This document shows positions 40,106 to 50,268 of a stretch of DNA of 64,000 nt, in pieces. This DNA is from Paracoccus methylarcula (GTDB lineage Bacteria; Pseudomonadota; Alphaproteobacteria; Rhodobacterales; Rhodobacteraceae). The stretch lies in the NCBI RefSeq assembly GCF_003007735.2, contig NZ_PXNQ02000002.1, forward strand, positions 372,001 to 436,000, written 5' to 3'. A program made the position numbers and the translations under genes. The notes beneath the pieces were generated by a model. It had not been told where the DNA came from. It saw only the letters and a program-made list of their open reading frames with translations, and searched no databases. How positions within the stretch are numbered: position 1 is the stretch's first letter; the number at the start of each line of letters is the position of its first letter.

Positions 40106-41011
40106 ATGGCTGGGATCAAGATCCATATCGGTCATGGAAAGACTGGATCAAGCTACCTGCAGGCCGCGCTGGCTGCTTCGGAAGCGGAGCTTTCCCTAGC
40201 AGGATATTGCTATCCCCTGCACGAACAGACCAAGCAAAAAGCCTTGAGAGGCGAAACTACTTCCGGGAATGTCAGAGATGACAAACTAGCAGAGTTTCTA
40301 ACTAAAAACTCGTGCCCCCCCGATCATAAATTACTGGTCTCCAATGAGGGGCTGTTCCTCAGGTTTGCCTCTGGAGAGGGAATAAATACTGTATTAGAGA
40401 AATTCTCGCCACCGGATGTGTCCATCCTCTTGATGGTTAGAAACCCGCTGGAAAACGCGGCATCATCCTATCTGCAGGCGGTCCAGAAACGGACATTTAG
40501 TGGCCATTTCGAGTCGGCCCTCAGATCATTCAATCAGCCTGCGAATGTGGCTAGGGTAATCCGGAATTGCCGAAATGCAGGCATCGATCTGGAAGTTAAG
40601 AACTATTCTCGGCACCGGCATGAGATTCTGAAGGTGGTCAGCCATTGGTTAGGAGTCGATCTCAATCGTCCGAAGCAAGAAACCATCAATCGTTCCCTTA
40701 CATCCACCGAGGCCGAAATCCAACGCCGACTTAACAAGATGGCGCGAGATCCAAAAGTTTTGGCCATGACGGACCGCATAATAGAAGAGCTTCCCGATAT
40801 CATACCAGACAAGCCAAAAGTCGCACCGGAGGTTATCTCCGCCTTCTTTGATCGGATAAGAGAGCAAGTTGACGAAGTCCACAACCTTCTGGGGGTTGAG
40901 TTATACCAGCGTGAAAATTCGGAACCCTACACTTGCCTTGGTAAGCCCAAGTATTTCCTTGAATCGGAGCAGATCGAATTTATCACTAAGATAATGGCCA
41001 GCCATAGTTAA
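40106..41011 (+). CDS. Sulfotransferase-like P-loop protein, probably horizontally acquired
   Basis: A 301-residue protein. The N-terminal IKIHIGHGKTGSSYLQAAL matches the 5'-phosphosulfate loop of sulfotransferase-like proteins encoded in surface polysaccharide loci. VSILLMVRNPLENAASSYLQ fits the 3'-phosphate-binding arm (Arg and Ser), and HWLGVD is another common block. Base composition is more AT-rich than the flanks, with AAA/ATA-type codons rare elsewhere in the window. AAGGGG precedes the ATG at 40106; an in-frame ATG at 40079 is possible. No glycan genes are nearby, so the acceptor is unknown. Confidence 0.65.
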   Translation: MAGIKIHIGHGKTGSSYLQAALAASEAELSLAGYCYPLHEQTKQKALRGETTSGNVRDDKLAEFLTKNSCPPDHKLLVSNEGLFLRFASGEGINTVLEKFSPPDVSILLMVRNPLENAASSYLQAVQKRTFSGHFESALRSFNQPANVARVIRNCRNAGIDLEVKNYSRHRHEILKVVSHWLGVDLNRPKQETINRSLTSTEAEIQRRLNKMARDPKVLAMTDRIIEELPDIIPDKPKVAPEVISAFFDRIREQVDEVHNLLGVELYQRENSEPYTCLGKPKYFLESEQIEFITKIMASHS

Positions 41012-41671
41012 TATCTGAATTATTGGCATATTCGCGGAAACCCGTATCCAGATCCTGGACTTATTGATTTCAGAGGCTTGTGGTGTTCGTTACCCGAAGT
41101 TGAACGATGAAATGGGTGACAGTACCGAAAAGCATGCCCTGGGTGCTGGATACATGACGGCAGGAACCGGTATGAGACATATCAACTGTCCGCGTCGATG
41201 CGTCATTGTCTCGTGGCCAACACCACAGACAATAGAAAATCGTTCACCAATAGGGCAGAAAACGGCACGCCTTGACGTCGCGCCAGCACCCTCGAACGCT
41301 TTTGATAGGTAGCTAGGTTCTGAAATTGCGCAGAAATATTGGTGATCACGGAAGAAACGGACGAATGGATGATGTGTCGACAACCGGGTTGTTGCGACCG
41401 CTGCGTGACGGATCACTGGAACTGATCGATGACACCGAGTGAACTACCCATTCGCCAGTATCTGGAGTTACACTCCAACAAGGGCGCTACATGCAAAACT
41501 GACCTGTCACGGGCCGCCAATTATTTCCTGACGTGGCGCCGCGCGTCCTCTCTGCGATTCATGGGTGCATAAATGGTTCATGACCGATCAAACCCGCAAA
41601 CTGCCCCTGATGTCCTTCAAATTCCGAGCTGCTGTTGATGCGTGTCCGCAAGCGCTTGTCCACTGGCCTGT
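41012..41671. other. 660 bp without a convincing gene
   Basis: Mixed composition. Short open frames exist on both strands but lack ribosome-binding sites, family motifs or consistent codon use. Together with the IS remnant upstream it looks like accessory debris between the sulfotransferase gene and spoVR. Confidence 0.45.
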
Positions 41672-43175
41672 TTATCTCGCTGATGACACCGGGCTTTCGG
41701 TCAGTTCCACCTCGTAACCCCACAGGCGCTTGCAATGCTGCAACGTGGCCTTGGAGTCGGCTTCGTCAAGCGGCATGCCAGCCACCTTGCGGTGCTGAAG
41801 ATGCAGCACCCGGTCCCCGAGAAGATCGACATCGACGACCTGGATGATCGGTTGCGACAGGGACAGATCTCCGATCCGTTCCAACGTGTCGCGGACGGTC
41901 TGATAGCCGGATTCGTCGTGAATGCCCGAGACCGTGTACCAGTTGTTCCTGTCATCCTCGGTCAGCGCGAACATGCGGAAATCGCGGATCACCTTGGGGC
42001 TGAGAAATTGCTGGACGAAGCTTTCATCGCGGTATCCCTCCCATGCCTGTTTGAGCACATTCCTCCAGTCGCGGCAGCCGGCGATGTCGGGAAACCAGCG
42101 GTGGTCCTCTTCGGTCGGTTCCAGGCAGATCCGCTGGATGTCCCGCATCATCGCGAAACCGATCGCATAGGGGTTGAGGCCGCCATAGCGCGGGTCGTCG
42201 AAGACGGTTGGGTCAACACATTCGTATGATTGTGCAGGATCTCCAGCATGGCGCCATCGGTGATACGGCCGGTTTCGTGCAGCTTGTTCAGGATATGGTA
42301 ATGCACGAAACAGGCGCAGCCTCGTTCATGATCTTGGTCTGCTGCTGGGGATAGAAATACTGGCCGATATTGCGGACGATACGCAAGATCTCCCGTTCCC
42401 ATGGTTTCAGGGCGGGGCTGTAGCTTTCGATGAAATACAGGATATTCTCTTCGGGCAGATGCATCCTGGACTTGTGTTCTTCCGCCTCTTCGGTCCTGTC
42501 CTTCGATTTGTCGCCCTGGTCCAGTGTTGACCACAGGTAATAGACGGCGCGCTCGGCCTCTTCGCTGCGCTTGCGTTCACGCTCCTTCTCGGCGCGCATC
42601 GATGGCGTGGGGGGGCGCCGGTGGCGAAAGATGCTCACGGGCATCAGCGCATGCGCGGCGTCGAGCAGTTCCTCGACCTCGGCCGGCCCGTGCCGTTCCT
42701 CGCAGCTTTGGATATAGCCGCGCGCATAGTCGAGGTAATCGAGGATTCCCTCGGCATCGGTCCACTGCCGGAACAGGTGGTTGTTCTTGAAGAAATGGTT
42801 ATGCCCGCAAGCCGCATGTGCGATCACCAGCGCCTGCAGGGGCATGCTGTTATCTTCCATGCAATAGCTGACACAGGGGCTCGAATTGATGACGATCTCA
42901 TAGGCGAGGCCCCGCATGCCCTTGCGATATTGACGCTCGTGGAAGATGAACTGCTTGCCGAAGGACCAATGGTGATACATCAGCGGCATGCCCACCGAGG
43001 AATAGGCGTCAAGCATCTGCTCGGAGGAGATGATCTCGATCTGGTTGGGATAGAGATCGAGGCCCAGATCGTTCCGCGCGATGTCCTCGATCACGTCATA
43101 GCTTCGCCAGAGCGTGTCGAAATCCCAATCGCTGCCGTCGAACAGCAAGCCGCCGCCTTTCGCCGCCTTAGCCAT
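41672..43175 (-). CDS. spoVR: SpoVR family protein, two frameshifts (near 42320 and 42211)
   Basis: SpoVR/YcgB proteins are conserved partners of the PrkA kinase; the biochemical role is unknown. Reading through two single-base losses gives 501 residues, the family length. Segments: SDWDFDTLWRSYDVIEDIAR, YPNQIEIISSEQMLDAYSS, GMPLMYHHWSFGK, INSSPCVSYCMEDN, AHAACGHNHFFKNN, then NEGCACFVHYHILNKL after the first break and NPYAIGFAMMRDIQRIC after the second. Break one needs GG to GGG, break two TT to TTT on the coding strand. The ATG at 43175 overlaps the yeaH stop by eight bases. Confidence 0.88.
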
Positions 43176-44484
43176 CCGATGTCTCCGTTTCACTCGAGAA
43201 GAGTTCCCGGAACACCGGGTAGATATCCGATCGCTCGGCGACGCGTTTCAATGCGAAATTCGGCCAGGTCGCGGCAACCTCGAGATAGGAGCGCCAGAGT
43301 TCCGTGCCATTGTCGTTATTGGTCAGGATCAGCGCCTCGTCCTTGCCGATGATCTCGACATAGGCGAAATACTGGCAGAGCTTCATCAGCCCGCCATTCA
43401 GGATCTGGATGCATTTGGCCGAGTCGCCGGAATAGTTCTCGCCATCCGAGGCCTGCGCGGCATAGATGTTCCATTCCGATGGCGCATATTTTTCGTCGAT
43501 GATCCGTTTCATCTCGATCAGGGCGGTGCTGACCACGGTGCCGCCGCTTTCGCGGGAGTGGAAGAAGGTTTCTTCGTCCACCTCATGCGCCTGGTGGGTA
43601 TGGCGGATGAAGACCAGTTCGACCTTGTCATAGCGCCGCTTCAGGAACAGGTGCAGAAGCGTGAAGAACCGTTTCGCCAGGTCCTTCTCGCGTTCGCCCA
43701 TCGAGGCGGATACATCCATCAGGCAGAACATCACCGCCTTCGCCGTGGGTTCGGGCTGCATCTCGAAGAACCGGTAGCGGACATCCAGCGGGTCAAGGAA
43801 GGGAATGCGTTTCTGCCGGTGGACGAGCAGGTCGATCTGCGCCCGCAGCCGTTTCAGCCTTGCCCGCCCGGTCTTGTCATCGGGATCGAGCCGCGCCTCA
43901 AGGTCACGCATTTCCTCTCGCAGCTCGTCCACATGCTCGTTCTTCGGCCGTCTCAGGGCAATCCGGCGGCCGATGGAGTTGCGCATGGTGCGCTGGACGC
44001 TGAGATTGGCAGGAGACCCGGTCACGGACAGGCCCGAGCGCCGGGGCTTGCGCGCCTCGGTCTGCTTCATGCTGCGCTTGACTAGATCGGGAAGCTCCAG
44101 ATCCTCGAAGAAGAGGTCCAGGAACTCGTCGCGCGACAGCACGAACAGGAAATTGTCCTCGCCATCGCCCTCCGGCGCGCCCCCGCGGCCCGTGCCGGCA
44201 CCGCCCGGCGGCTTGTCGATACGGTCGCCTTTCCGGTAGGCCCGGTTGCCGGGCAGGACATGCTCGCGGTGGCCGCCTTCACGCGCGATGCGAAAGCTCG
44301 GCTCCTGGATGTCGCCGCCGGGGACGGTGACGCTTTCGCCGCGATCGACATCGGCGATGCCGCGTTTCTGCACCGAGGCATCCACCGCCTTCTTGACCGC
44401 CCCGCGGACGCGCCGGATAAATCGCCGCCTGTTGGCGAGGCTGCGGTCCTTGGGGTTGAGCCGCCTGTCGATGAACTGTGCCAT
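43168..44484 (-). CDS. yeaH: DUF444 protein (YeaH family)
   Basis: A 438-residue protein with a von Willebrand A-like C-terminal domain. Seen: FIDRRLNPKDRSLANRRRFI at the start, basic linker, FFEDLELPDLVK, then AVMFCLMDVSASMGEREKDL with a MIDAS-like DxSxS, VELVFIRHTHQAHEVDEETF and GGTVVSTALIEM. It is the middle gene of the prkA-yeaH-spoVR set, which is induced by starvation and stationary phase in enterobacteria. Twelve bases separate it from prkA. Confidence 0.92.
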   Translation of the reverse strand: MAQFIDRRLNPKDRSLANRRRFIRRVRGAVKKAVDASVQKRGIADVDRGESVTVPGGDIQEPSFRIAREGGHREHVLPGNRAYRKGDRIDKPPGGAGTGRGGAPEGDGEDNFLFVLSRDEFLDLFFEDLELPDLVKRSMKQTEARKPRRSGLSVTGSPANLSVQRTMRNSIGRRIALRRPKNEHVDELREEMRDLEARLDPDDKTGRARLKRLRAQIDLLVHRQKRIPFLDPLDVRYRFFEMQPEPTAKAVMFCLMDVSASMGEREKDLAKRFFTLLHLFLKRRYDKVELVFIRHTHQAHEVDEETFFHSRESGGTVVSTALIEMKRIIDEKYAPSEWNIYAAQASDGENYSGDSAKCIQILNGGLMKLCQYFAYVEIIGKDEALILTNNDNGTELWRSYLEVAATWPNFALKRVAERSDIYPVFRELFSSETETSDG

Positions 44485-44496
44485 GGCCCGCGCCGC

Positions 44497-46440
44497 CTAT
44501 CCGGCTTTCCGGACCCGCATGTACCATTCCACCAGCCGCCGGACCTGGCCCTGGGTATAGCCGCGATCGGTCATGCGCTCGACGAATTCAGCGTGCTTGG
44601 CATCGGTTTCCCGGTCACGCTTGGCCCCGAAGCTGATGACCGGCAGCAGGTCCTCGACATTCGAGAACATCCGCTTCTCGATCACCCGGCGAAGCTTGGC
44701 ATATTTGTGCCAGTCGGGATTCTTGCCCTCGTTCTCGGCCCGGGCGCGCAGCACGAACTTGACCACTTCGTTGCGGAAATCCTTGGGATTGGCGATGCCT
44801 GCCGGTTTCTCGATTTTCTCAAGCTCCTGTTCCAGCACTTCACGGTCATACATCTGGCCGGTATCGGGATCCTTGTAGTCCTGATCCTCGATCCAGGCAT
44901 CGGCATAGGCGATATAGCGGTCGAACAGGTTCTGGCCGTAATCCGAATAGGATTCGAGATAGGCCTTCTGGATTTCCTCGCCGATGAACTCGGCATAGCG
45001 CGAGGTCAGCTCGGTCTTGATGAACTCAAGATAGCGGCCTTGCGTTTCCTCGGGGAACTGCTCGCGCAGGATGGTCTGTTCCAGCACATACATCAGATGC
45101 ACCGGATCGGCAGCGATCTCGGTATTGTCGTGGTTGAAAGTTTCCGACAGCACCTTGAAGGCGAAACGGGTCGAGATCCCGGTCATGCCCTCGTCCACAC
45201 CGGCCTTGTCGCGGTATTCCTGTATGGATTTGGCCTTGGGGTCGGTATCCTTGAGGTTCTCGCCGTCATAGACCCGAAGCTTGGAATAGAGCGTCGAGTT
45301 CTCGTGCTCGCGCAGGCGGGTCAGCACGCTGAACCGCGCCATGATCGGCAGGGTCTCGGGCGCGCAGGGGGCGTGTTTGAGGCTGCTGCTGGTGATCAGC
45401 TTGTCATAGATCTGCGCCTCTTCGGTGGCACGCAGGCAATAAGGCACCTTCACCACGGTGATGCGGTCCAGGAATGCCTCGTTATTGCGGTTGGCCTTGA
45501 ATTGCTGCCACTCTGCCTCGTTGGAATGGGCCAGCACGATGCCCTGATAGGGGAAGGCGCCGATATTCTCGGTGCCCATGTAGCTGCCGTCCTGCGTCGC
45601 GGTCAACAGCGGGTGCAGCACCTTGATCGGCGCCTTGAACATCTCGACGAACTCCAAGAGTCCCTGCGTCGTGCGGTTCAGCCCGCCGGAATAATCATAG
45701 GCGTCCGGGTCGTTCTGGCTGAGATGCTCAAGCTGGCGAATATCCAGCTTGCCGGTCAGGGCGGAAACGTCCTGATTGTTCTCGTCCCCGGGTTCCGTCT
45801 TGGCGACGCAGATCTGCCGGAGCATCGAGGGACGCAGCTTGGCGACGGTGAATTTCGAGATATCCCCGTCCAGTTCCTCGAGGCGTTTCACAGCCCAGGG
45901 AGAGAGGGGATAGTTCAGCAGGGGTCTGGGAATATTGTACTTGTCCTCGAGCAGATCGCCGAAGCGTTCGGGATCGAACAGCCCGAGCGGAGATTCAAAG
46001 AGCGGGCTGAGCTGATCCCCTGCCTTGAGAACATAGATCGGCTCCTGCTCCATCAGGCGCTTGAGGATGTCCGCCATGGTGGATTTGCCGCCCCCGACCG
46101 GGCCGAGCAGGTAGAGGATCTGCTTGCGCTCCTCCAGGCCCTGGCTGGCATGCTGGAAGAAGCCGACGATCCGTTCGATCGTATCCTCGACACCGTGCAT
46201 TTCCGAGAATGCGGGGTAGCGCTTGATGGTGCGGTTCAGAAAAATACGCCCCAAGCGCTGTTCCTGGCTGGTGTCGACAAGTTCGGGTTTGCCGATGGCC
46301 GAAATCATTCGTTCGGCTGCGGTGGCACGCAAGCCCGGATCTTCACGGCATCCGAGCAGATAGTCCTGCAGGGACATTTCCTCGACCTTCAGTCGGTCGT
46401 AAGCTTCTGAGAAACGGTTGAAAACCTCCATTTTCTTCAC
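44497..46440 (-). CDS. prkA: PrkA/YeaG serine protein kinase, AAA+ type
   Basis: A 647-residue protein. The AAA+ Walker A reads LLGPVGGGKSTMADIL, followed by the second block VLAHSNEAEWQQFKANRNNEAFLDRI and the arginine-containing TRLREHENS segment. The C-terminal PrkA kinase-like domain includes EFIGEEIQKAYLESYSDYGQN and DYKDPDTGQMYDREVLEQEL. PrkA proteins phosphorylate serine in stress responses. GTG at 46440 or ATG at 46431 could be the start; the family MEVFNRFSEAY opening favours the latter region. Confidence 0.95.
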   Translation of the reverse strand: MKKMEVFNRFSEAYDRLKVEEMSLQDYLLGCREDPGLRATAAERMISAIGKPELVDTSQEQRLGRIFLNRTIKRYPAFSEMHGVEDTIERIVGFFQHASQGLEERKQILYLLGPVGGGKSTMADILKRLMEQEPIYVLKAGDQLSPLFESPLGLFDPERFGDLLEDKYNIPRPLLNYPLSPWAVKRLEELDGDISKFTVAKLRPSMLRQICVAKTEPGDENNQDVSALTGKLDIRQLEHLSQNDPDAYDYSGGLNRTTQGLLEFVEMFKAPIKVLHPLLTATQDGSYMGTENIGAFPYQGIVLAHSNEAEWQQFKANRNNEAFLDRITVVKVPYCLRATEEAQIYDKLITSSSLKHAPCAPETLPIMARFSVLTRLREHENSTLYSKLRVYDGENLKDTDPKAKSIQEYRDKAGVDEGMTGISTRFAFKVLSETFNHDNTEIAADPVHLMYVLEQTILREQFPEETQGRYLEFIKTELTSRYAEFIGEEIQKAYLESYSDYGQNLFDRYIAYADAWIEDQDYKDPDTGQMYDREVLEQELEKIEKPAGIANPKDFRNEVVKFVLRARAENEGKNPDWHKYAKLRRVIEKRMFSNVEDLLPVISFGAKRDRETDAKHAEFVERMTDRGYTQGQVRRLVEWYMRVRKAG

Positions 46441-46739
46441 ACCATTCGTTAAAGGACGGAATCAGCGGCTGTTCAGGCCTCATAATAGAAATGGTAACCC
46501 AAAACCTAAGATTCCACTCATATTTTAATACTTATGCGTCACGTTCCCGTGCCGCCCGGTCATTGCCGCCACACGCCAAGCGTTGCCGGATACCGGGGCA
46601 AGCGGCATTGGAATCGGACATTCTGGCCTTGCCCGCAGGCCTGCGGGAAACGATGCGGCAAAGCGGCGGACCGTCCGAACAAATTATAGGCCCATCTGGC
46701 AAAAGGCGCGGATGAAACTTATATGATAGACATGGAAGC
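46441..46739. other. Region upstream of prkA without a gene
   Basis: Probably holds the prkA promoter on the minus strand. The first 100 bases are AT-rich. No confident -35/-10 pair. The short open frames here show no family resemblance. Confidence 0.4.
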
Positions 46740-46898
46740 ATCATCGCTCGGGCCGTGGCGGAACCATCCGTATCGGCCGGGATGTCTATCCCCATCGGAG
46801 CGGAGGGCGTGGTCGAGATCGTGTCGCTGGTCGGCTATCTGACTACGCGGTGCCGGATTACTGCCGAATCTTTCCAGGTCAGGATCCGGACCATCTGA
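46740..46898 (+). pseudogene. Possible remnant of a carboxymuconolactone decarboxylase-like gene
   Basis: The frame reads GMSIPIGAEGVVEIVSLVGY, which resembles the helix-turn-helix GEQGVVDLVGLIGYY found near the end of carboxymuconolactone decarboxylase/AhpD-like proteins. The following TTRCRITAESFQV vaguely keeps the YTLVSMTLNAFEV pattern. The start, most of the body and the active-site Cys are missing. The match is short, so this is tentative. Confidence 0.3.
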
Positions 46899-47028
46899 AT
46901 TCGTCAGCAGCTTATCAGGCGGCCAGGAAGGCCGGCGCAATCGGCAGGGGCCCGGGCAAGGCGGGCACCCGGCAAGGATGCGTCATGTCATATCCGGTAG
47001 TGGAACCTCGTCAGAAAGGAGGTCACCG

Positions 47029-47328
47029 ATGATTGATCTGATCCTTGCTGCTGGTTTGGCCTGTCTGCCGACCGCGCAGGTCTATGAGCAGCTTACCGAG
47101 ACATATAGCGAAACCCGCGCCGTATCGGGGCTGAGCGACCGTGGCGCGATCCTTGAAATCTGGGCTTCGCCGGAAGGGACGTGGACGGCGTTGATCACCA
47201 CGCCCGACGGACGGTCCTGCCTGTTGGATGCGGGGCAGGCATTTCGGTCCAACGCTCCGGAAGCCTCTGGCGAACTTGCCAGGGACAAGGTGAAAATGCC
47301 GGGGCCGCACCTGCACGTCTCCGAATGA
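47029..47328 (+). CDS. Small secreted hypothetical protein
   Basis: A 99-residue protein with a short hydrophobic start (MIDLILAAGLACLPTA) that is probably a signal peptide, then YEQLTETYSETRAVSGLSD and EIWASPEGTWTALITTPDGR, ending in a GPHLHVSE tail. An excellent AAAGGAGGT precedes the ATG. Similar short proteins occur in Rhodobacterales. Function unknown. Confidence 0.7.
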   Translation: MIDLILAAGLACLPTAQVYEQLTETYSETRAVSGLSDRGAILEIWASPEGTWTALITTPDGRSCLLDAGQAFRSNAPEASGELARDKVKMPGPHLHVSE

Positions 47329-47546
47329 AGCCCCGGCGGGTGCTTCCCTATTGGTGGAGACGGGTGAGGCAATGAGACCGGGCCGGAGATCGAGGTTTTC
47401 CGGTTCCGATCCGTCAATCGCCGCCGCTGGCGGCCGATAGGCCCGGCGCATGGGCAGGGGAAATTACCGCAGCACCTGGCCATCGATGTGGCATGCGCCC
47501 GCCCCCCCCTTTACGATCCAAGCGGGGCGGGCGCTGGCGGATAGGT

Positions 47547-49047
47547 TCAGGGCTGCTGAGGCGCGCCGCCCATGACCTGCCCGTTGACCGTGATCGCCCC
47601 GCCGGGCGTGGAGGCGTCGATCTCCCAGACCAGTGCGCCCCCTTCGCCGGGTTGTGCCAGTGCCCGGGCCATTCGCAGCATCATCAGGGCCTGACCGGCT
47701 TCCTCCGGCGGAGCGGCGTTCAGCGCCTCTTCGATCTTGTCCAGCCCGGTCGCCGAGATGCGCGCGGAGCCGCTCGGCATCTGCTCCGGCCCGAACCTGC
47801 CATCTCCTTCGAAGTTGATCGCGTAATCCGCGCCTTTCAGGTGACCGGGAGCGATCTGCGCCTGAATATTGCCATCGGGGAGGGTGGCGCTCATCACCTG
47901 ATCGGGATTCAGCGAGGCAAACGGATCCTCGGCCGTCAGATCGAAGCCGTCGATGGCAAGCGATGCCAGCGCAGCGAGGTCATAGCCGGAAAAGGTGAAA
48001 TCGAGCGCGGCCTCTTCGGGAAGCAATGGCCCTGCCCATGTGGGCATCAGGTGCTCGGGGACGCTGAGGCCCGCGATCCTGATCTTTTCCTGCAGATGTC
48101 CATCGGCAATCGCGCCGGAGGTTCCAAGCATGAATTCCATCTCGGCCAGTCCGAAATCCCCGATGGGCGAGGTGATCTTCAGGTCGCGCAGCGTGGTATC
48201 CATGGACAGGTCATCCCACAGGGGCATGGCTGCGCCGAGCTCGCCGCGCAGCTCATCCTGCGAGGCGGTGATCAGTTCTTGCGAGGGATGGGCGACGAAC
48301 CAGGCGAGCAGCGAAAGAATCCCCTCGCTTCGAGCGCCCTCGATATCGAAGGTGCCGTCATAACCGGGGGTCGTCACGCCGAAATTCAGCGGCACCCCGT
48401 TCGCATCCATGATGTATTCCATGGATTGTTCGATTTCCTCCGCGCGGAAACTCATGGCCTGATCCACCCCGCTGGACTGCCCGGCCGTCCCGGTCATCTC
48501 GAATTCCAAGCGCCCGGTGCGCTGATGGTCGCGCGAAAAGACCCGGGTTTCCGGCTTTTCGTCCAGGGGCAGGGCTTCATCGCTGTCGCTGTCGACCGGC
48601 ACGTAATTCACGTTATCGACGACATAGTCGGTCATCACGCCTTTCTGCTCGACAAATCCTTTCAGGTTCTCGTCCCATATGCCGCTCGACTGGCTTTTCG
48701 CGGAACCTGTCTGTTCGAACAGGCCCGGCACGGTGAACGACCATGCCAGTTCCTGGTCTTCGGTGACGCCCCAGGTGCCATCGCCATTATCCGTCAGTTG
48801 ATAGGTCAGGCTGGGGATCTCGAACTGCACCTGCTTGTCGGCGAGGCCGGACAGGGCTGGCGTGGCGTCGATCGTCAGCCTGTAGCTTTCGCCCTCGGGC
48901 GCACCGAAACAACCCCCTCGCATTGCCGAAATAGGATTGAAAAACCTCCGTCAGATGCTCGGCGCCTTCATCCGTGGCCGGAACGGCCCAGGCTGTCGAA
49001 ACGGAAAAAAATGCCATGAAGGCGGCCAAACCGGTTCGTAGATACAT
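47547..49047 (-). CDS. Secreted DUF2125-like protein, frameshifted near 48915
   Basis: A 499-residue protein after removing one base from the five-G run at 48913-48917, which joins YFGNARG to CFGAPEGESYRLTID. The signal peptide is MYLRTGLAAFMAFFSVSTAWA. The mature part is rich in beta-strand (FEIPSLTYQLTDNGDGTWGV, LEFEMTGTAGQSSGV, LALDF-type repeats) and resembles the periplasmic DUF2125 family of Rhodobacterales; I am not certain of that. The ATG at 49047 has AAAGGATC upstream. Palindromes at 49093-49121 lie in its promoter region. Confidence 0.6.
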
Positions 49048-49092
49048 CGGATAGATCCTTTTCAAAATGGAGAGGTTTGGAAAATGGATTCT

Positions 49093-49106
49093 TGACCAAA
49101 AGGTCA
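49093..49106. promoter_or_regulatory. Inverted repeat TGACC-N4-GGTCA
   Basis: A five-base perfect inverted repeat with AAAA centre, 46 bases upstream of the 49047 gene, followed at 49108-49121 by CCTCAT-N2-ATGAGG. Could be an operator or two small hairpins in the leader. Regulator unknown. Confidence 0.3.
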
Positions 49107-49267
49107 GCCTCATGAATGAGGTAGCCGATGCATGATGCGGGATCAAGGCTTTCGCCGCGCGGGAAACACCGTATCCCGGGCTTGTCTGGCCGGGCGCAGG
49201 ACCGCCCGATCTTGTTCTCGCCGGGAGGGCCGGATATGTGTCGTATTATATTGAAGAGACATGATTT

Positions 49268-50143
49268 ATGCTTCGCGCCATATTCTCATTCGTTATTCCT
49301 GCCATTGCGGGCACGGCTCTTTTCGCGGCTGGATACCTGATGGGTGAAAGACAGGTCGAGCCGCCCTGGCGGCCGCCGTCGCTTGAAGACGCCCTGCAGA
49401 AATATGACCAAAAGGAATACCTGGCCGCCAAGCCCGTGCTGGAATATTGGGCCGATCTCGGGAATGTCCGCGCCCTCACGGAACTGGGTCATATGTATAA
49501 TTTTGGATATGGCGTCGAAGAGGACATATCGACGGCAATAGAATATTACCAGCAGGCCGTCGCAAAAGGCGGATATGTCGCCGCCGCGAATCTTGGCTTC
49601 AAATATTTTCACAAGGATTATCCTGGTCCGGAAGCGCAACTTCCGGAAGTGCCGCCCGAAGAGATATTCAGGCTCCTGACACGGGCCAGGAACAACCAGG
49701 TCAGCCTTTATGTCCAGAACCGCCTTGCCATGATGTATTACGAGGGTCTGGGCGTGCCGCGCGACTTCGAAAAGGCACGCGCGCTTTTTGAAGAGCAGGT
49801 CAATATCGATCCGGGTTTCGGGCCGGCGCGGTATATATTGGCGCTCATGGTGCGCAACGGTATGGGTGGCCCCGCCGATCCGGCAAAGGCTGTGCGGCTG
49901 CTGTATGACCGGGCCCTGATGTCCGATTACGATCAGCTATTGGACAGATATGATACGGATCTGCTTCTGGCGTATGAAGACCACATTCTGGAATATGGCG
50001 CGTTCAGCATGGATCGCGATTATCTCGCGGACATGGCCGGAGCGCTGCAGAAAGGCGAGGGATACCCGGAAATGCCCCGGCTCGGTCGCGACATGATGGC
50101 CAATCTCGATCTGCTGCCGGATGAGGGGGCACAACGCAAATAG
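49268..50143 (+). CDS. Sel1-repeat protein with N-terminal membrane anchor
   Basis: A 291-residue protein with one transmembrane segment (SFVIPAIAGTALFAAGYLMG) and Sel1-like helical repeats: ALTELGHMYNFGYGVEED with STAIEYYQQAVAKGG, LAMMYYEGLGVPRDFEKARALF, and LALMVRNGMGGPADPAKAVRLL. Such repeats bind other proteins. The C-terminal 70 residues carry no repeat. Likely periplasmic scaffold; partner unknown. Confidence 0.75.
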   Translation: MLRAIFSFVIPAIAGTALFAAGYLMGERQVEPPWRPPSLEDALQKYDQKEYLAAKPVLEYWADLGNVRALTELGHMYNFGYGVEEDISTAIEYYQQAVAKGGYVAAANLGFKYFHKDYPGPEAQLPEVPPEEIFRLLTRARNNQVSLYVQNRLAMMYYEGLGVPRDFEKARALFEEQVNIDPGFGPARYILALMVRNGMGGPADPAKAVRLLYDRALMSDYDQLLDRYDTDLLLAYEDHILEYGAFSMDRDYLADMAGALQKGEGYPEMPRLGRDMMANLDLLPDEGAQRK

Positions 50144-50268
50144 GCATCGAGGCCCGGCCGGAAACCTGAGCGGCGGCCATTCACAGGCAAAGATCCTCGC
50201 GAGCCTGGTGCGGCAGCTGTTCCGCAAGGGACTCCGAAACATCATCGAACTCAACACCAGAGGCTATC

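Noticed and set aside
41064-41416. Short open frames on both strands between the sulfotransferase gene and spoVR
   Set aside because: They overlap each other, lack start signals and have no recognisable motif.
44260-46410. A 716-codon open frame antisense to prkA
   Set aside because: It is the high-GC mirror of prkA codons. The prkA product has full family motifs; the antisense product has none and no ribosome-binding site.
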